This document shows positions 61,532 to 64,000 of a DNA stretch of 64,000 bases, in pieces. Where the stretch lies: NCBI GenBank assembly GCA_023430885.1, contig JAEYYH010000008.1, forward strand, positions 1 through 64,000, given 5' to 3'. The stretch is from Bacillota bacterium (GTDB lineage Bacteria; Bacillota_I; Bacilli_A; RF39; UBA660). How positions within the stretch are numbered: position 1 is the first letter of the stretch; each line of letters begins with the position of its first letter. A program made the position numbers and the translations under genes. The notes under the pieces were generated by a model. The model had not been told where the DNA came from. It saw nothing but the letters and a program-made list of their open reading frames with translations, and ran no database searches.

Positions 61532-63265
61532 TTATGAATTTAAAGATTCTGAATTATATAGACTACTATAAATTTTAGATTCTTTTAATAGTATTTTATG
61601 GCTGCCTGACGCAACCAGTTTACCATTATCAATAACATTAATTATATCAGCATCTACAATAGTAGAAAGTCTATGAGCTACAATAATAATCGTATGATCT
61701 TTAACTAAATCATTGATTGTTTTTTTTATGTACTCTTGCGACTCGTTATCTAGGGCGCTAGTAGCTTCATCAAATAAAATTATTTTGGTATCTAATAGAA
61801 GCGTTCTAGCTATCGCTATACGCTGCTTTTGTCCACCTGATAAATTGATACCACCTTCTCCTATAACTGTCTCATAAGCGTTTGGAAGGCTCATTACATA
61901 GTCATCTATGTATGCCTTCTTGCAAACTTCTCTAACTTCATCTAAAGTGACATCTTCTTTAACTAATTTAAAATTATCAAAAATAGTTAAATTAAATAAA
62001 AATGGTGATTGTCTAATTATAGAAATATTATTTCTTAATGATTCTTCTGTTAAATCTTTAATATCAACATTATCTATCAATATTCTTCCTTCACTACTAT
62101 CAAAATATCTAAGAAGTAAATTGAATATGGTAGATTTGCCATTACCACTTCTACCAACAACAGCAATTTTTTTATTAGAACAAATATCTAAATTTAATCC
62201 CTTTAATGTGTACTCTTCATCTTCTGAATATTTAAATTTAACATCTTCAAATTTAATAAGACCTTTATTTTTATTTAAACTTAAATTACCAAATTTTTCA
62301 TCTTCGTATAATCGATTATTAATTATTTCATCAATTCTATTTAACGAAACAGTAACCTTGTTATAACTTACTCCAAAGTCACTAATACTTTCTACTACTT
62401 CATCAATACGCCATATATACATTTCCATCATTATAAAAATACTATAAGAAATATTACCTTTGATAAATAAATATCCACACGTAAACAAAATAATAAATTG
62501 CAATATAAAATATGTTAAATTATTTAAACAATAGTATAGAACTTCATATCCTTTGATTTGCTTAGTATTAATAAATAAATTATCAATATTATTAAATATT
62601 CTTTTCTCTATATTCTTCTTAATACCAAGTGATTTAATTTCACGGATACCAGTTATATTCTCTGTAGCAGTTTTAACATATAAATCTGATTCCTTCTTAA
62701 TCGCTTCTTGCGATTTTTTGATTTTCGGAAAAAATTTAAAAGATATTAATCCCATTATGAATCCAAATACAATTATTTCAATACCAAGTATTAAAGATAT
62801 CTTAAATGCTATAACTAACACTAAAACTACTACTAAAGCCTTACATATCATCTTAATTAACTTTGCAAGTAATTCCATTACTCTATCTGGATCAGTATAA
62901 ATCCTGTTTATAAACTCACCAACGCCAAAGTCTTCAAAAGCTTTTGCAGGAAGACAGTCCAATTTTTTATATAAATCCTTGCTTACTCTCTTAGTAAATT
63001 TAATTTCTAAATAATTATATAAATAATCTCGAGGCAGTTGCAAAATGGAATAGAATAAAATATATATTCCTTCCCAAATAGATAAATTAATTAAAAATCC
63101 ATACATATCTTTTTTAATCAATAGCTCTAAGGCATGTCCCCAAAAAAAGGCACTAAGTAAAGCTGGCAAATAAGTTACCATAACAAGAACAATATATAAA
63201 AATAGTTTGAATTTTTCATCTTTTAAATAATTCCATAAAATTTTAAAACCTTTTACTTTTTTCAT
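61532..63265 (-). CDS. ABC exporter half-transporter (fused membrane and ATPase domains)
   Basis: This 577-residue type IV exporter of the BmrA/LmrA/lipid-flippase type has six transmembrane helices (residues ~20-300) and an ATPase domain with Walker A GRSGNGKST, signature LSGGQKQR, Walker B IILFDEATSALD and H-loop VAHR. The frame is open to 63283; AAGGAGTG precedes the ATG at 63265. It lies behind a small leader frame and an intrinsic terminator, so it is probably expressed only after read-through. Substrate could be a drug, lipid or peptide. There is no C39 domain. Confidence 0.88.
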   Translation of the reverse strand: MKKVKGFKILWNYLKDEKFKLFLYIVLVMVTYLPALLSAFFWGHALELLIKKDMYGFLINLSIWEGIYILFYSILQLPRDYLYNYLEIKFTKRVSKDLYKKLDCLPAKAFEDFGVGEFINRIYTDPDRVMELLAKLIKMICKALVVVLVLVIAFKISLILGIEIIVFGFIMGLISFKFFPKIKKSQEAIKKESDLYVKTATENITGIREIKSLGIKKNIEKRIFNNIDNLFINTKQIKGYEVLYYCLNNLTYFILQFIILFTCGYLFIKGNISYSIFIMMEMYIWRIDEVVESISDFGVSYNKVTVSLNRIDEIINNRLYEDEKFGNLSLNKNKGLIKFEDVKFKYSEDEEYTLKGLNLDICSNKKIAVVGRSGNGKSTIFNLLLRYFDSSEGRILIDNVDIKDLTEESLRNNISIIRQSPFLFNLTIFDNFKLVKEDVTLDEVREVCKKAYIDDYVMSLPNAYETVIGEGGINLSGGQKQRIAIARTLLLDTKIILFDEATSALDNESQEYIKKTINDLVKDHTIIIVAHRLSTIVDADIINVIDNGKLVASGSHKILLKESKIYSSLYNSESLNS

Positions 63266-63284
63266 ACATACACTCCTTAACAAA

Positions 63285-63314
63285 TAAAAACTACTATTAC
63301 AAATAATAGTAGTT
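63285..63314 (-). terminator. Attenuator between leader peptide and ABC exporter
   Basis: Perfect 11-bp stem (63289-63299 with 63304-63314), then T-rich on the minus strand, 14 bases after the leader stop and just before the exporter Shine-Dalgarno. Confidence 0.82.
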
Positions 63315-63328
63315 CATCTTTTAATACA

Positions 63329-63412
63329 TTAAAACAAGTGGGAATCCCTATGATGCCCATATAAACTAAAATAATTTGCAATATCAAAAATAAAAACTTT
63401 GAATCTAATCAT
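63329..63412 (-). CDS. 27-residue leader or exported peptide upstream of the ABC exporter
   Basis: ATG at 63412 follows AAAGGAGTGGGAAT. The peptide begins MIRFKVFIFDIANYF and ends SLYGHHRDSHLF. The Shine-Dalgarno region AGTGGGAAT (63413-63421, minus) is exactly complementary to ATTCCCACT near the end of this small gene (63337-63345), so its translation and mRNA folding are coupled. It may be a regulatory leader peptide, as for BmrB before the bmrCD exporter of Bacillus, or a peptide exported by the transporter. Confidence 0.65.
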   Translation of the reverse strand: MIRFKVFIFDIANYFSLYGHHRDSHLF

Positions 63413-63443
63413 ATTCCCACTCCTTTCTTTAAATTCCATATTA

Positions 63444-63472
63444 ACTTTAACATAATACAATATATCTGTCAA
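63444..63472 (-). promoter_or_regulatory. Promoter of the leader peptide-exporter unit
   Basis: TTGACA (63467-63472) and TAAAGT (63444-63449) on the minus strand, 17-base spacer. Confidence 0.75.
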
Positions 63473-63539
63473 CCTTTTTTTGTTGACAAAACAGAAGTAT
63501 AATAAATGTATCATAGTTTTAGTAAAAGGTTAAAGAAAT

Positions 63540-63583
63540 AAAAAAACTAAACCAGTATAAGTTTATTTACTTATTTATAGTTT
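63540..63583 (-). terminator. Terminator after the CAP-domain gene
   Basis: AAACTA/TAGTTT outer pair (63544-63549 with 63578-63583) with an inner ATAAGT/ACTTAT pair, T-run on the minus strand. Confidence 0.6.
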
Positions 63584-63606
63584 ATTTTTTTTATATAGTT
63601 TCTATA

Positions 63607-64000
63607 TTAACTTCTTATAAACATTTGAGTCCAATATATGCTACCGTTACTATCTTTTGCAACCCCAACACCAATTTTATTATATGTAGAATTTAAGATG
63701 TTTGCTTTATGTCCTGAAGAATTCATCCAAGAATTCATGACATCAGCTGCAGTTTTTTGACCACTTGCAATATTTTCTCCGGCAGCAGTGAATGTAATTC
63801 CAAAAGATTTAAGCATATCAAATGGAGAACCATAAGTAGGTGATGTATGTGAAAAATAATTATTTTTTACAAAGTCTTCAGATTTAACTCTAGCAACGCG
63901 ACCTACTTCGCTGTTTTGAGTGATTGCTGGAACACCTGCTTTTGCTCTTTCAACATTAACTAAACGAACCACTTCATTTTCTAAAGAAGTTATGTCAGTA
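63607..64000 (-). CDS. CAP-domain (SCP-like, YkwD-type) protein, 5' part outside window
   Basis: The visible 130 residues form a nearly complete CAP domain: VRLVNVERAKAGVPAITQN, the active-site-like His in YFSHTSPT, GENIASGQ, SGHKANILNSTYNKIGVGVA and the end YWTQMFIRS. The frame continues to the window edge, where an N-terminal signal peptide or SH3/SLH domains would be expected. Family members such as YkwD are secreted; spore-related CAP proteins (SafA-linked YkwD-like, coat) are also known. Confidence 0.88.
   Translation of the reverse strand, partial: TDITSLENEVVRLVNVERAKAGVPAITQNSEVGRVARVKSEDFVKNNYFSHTSPTYGSPFDMLKSFGITFTAAGENIASGQKTAADVMNSWMNSSGHKANILNSTYNKIGVGVAKDSNGSIYWTQMFIRS

Noticed and set aside
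63483..63503. TTGACA followed by TATAAT on the plus strand
   Set aside because: The spacer is only 9 bases and no gene or RNA follows on that strand.
1..64000. CRISPR array, tRNA or rRNA genes
   Set aside because: I saw no regularly spaced repeats, no tRNA cloverleaf apart from the tmRNA ends, and no rRNA core sequences.
1..64000. Mycoplasma genetic code (TGA as Trp)
   Set aside because: Conserved genes use TGG for Trp, and TGA ends several genes, such as those stopping at 24678 and 57934.

Overview
The window is a very AT-rich stretch of a bacterial chromosome. It looks like a small-genome, endospore-forming relative of the Bacilli. Spore genes are present (germination protease gpr, spoIIP, a CotY/CotZ-like coat protein). 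The gene order is Bacillus-like: rpsT-gpr-spoIIP-small membrane protein, infC-rpmI-rplT, rnr-smpB-ssrA, and nfo next to a DUF2624-type gene. TGA is used as a stop codon, so the code is standard and not that of the mycoplasmas. Many genes carry an AGGTGAT-type ribosome binding site. I saw no tRNA, rRNA or CRISPR array.

Layout. 1-4300 (minus): start of an unknown gene, two tandem metallophosphoesterase-like genes (one with its metal ligands lost) behind an attenuator leader, then a Ktr-type potassium uptake pair. 4400-12900 (plus): a short GH13 amylase, then arginine catabolism (arcC, a polar amino-acid ABC importer, arcA, arcB, an unassigned structured RNA, an ArcD-like antiporter). 12950-17100: lipoproteins and a NitT/TauT-type ABC importer. 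17100-33700: housekeeping, cell-envelope and spore genes (mutM, pyk, tmcAL, DUF177-rpmF, a prepilin-like protein, rodA, an orphan histidine kinase, rpsT, gpr, spoIIP, nfo). 33780-48700: a class B penicillin-binding protein, rpmG, efp, the infC operon with its leader, rmuC, two RNase R paralogues, capA-like, smpB and ssrA (tmRNA).

An integrated element of about 9.3 kb (48665-57929) sits in the 3' end of ssrA. Its large serine recombinase gene ends exactly at the right attachment site. A 25-codon open frame just inside the left attachment site joins in frame to the recombinase when the two ends are abutted. The integrated copy therefore appears to encode a recombinase with an exchanged C-terminus. 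The element carries an Xre-type regulator with a palindromic operator, a six-gene minus-strand module of small replication/regulatory-like proteins, decayed genes, and, next to the left end, an intact two-gene operon: a three-helix membrane protein followed by a 975-residue helical protein ending in a PIN-like domain. This pair is the best candidate here for an undescribed (possibly defence) system.

After the element come the displaced ssrA terminator region, dapA, two genes each with an in-frame TAA, a spore coat gene, an ABC exporter preceded by a 27-codon leader peptide and an intrinsic terminator (a likely attenuation or peptide-export arrangement), and the 3' part of a CAP-domain (YkwD-like) gene cut by the window end. 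A recurrent feature of this chromosome is that stop codons lie inside the stem of the following terminator.
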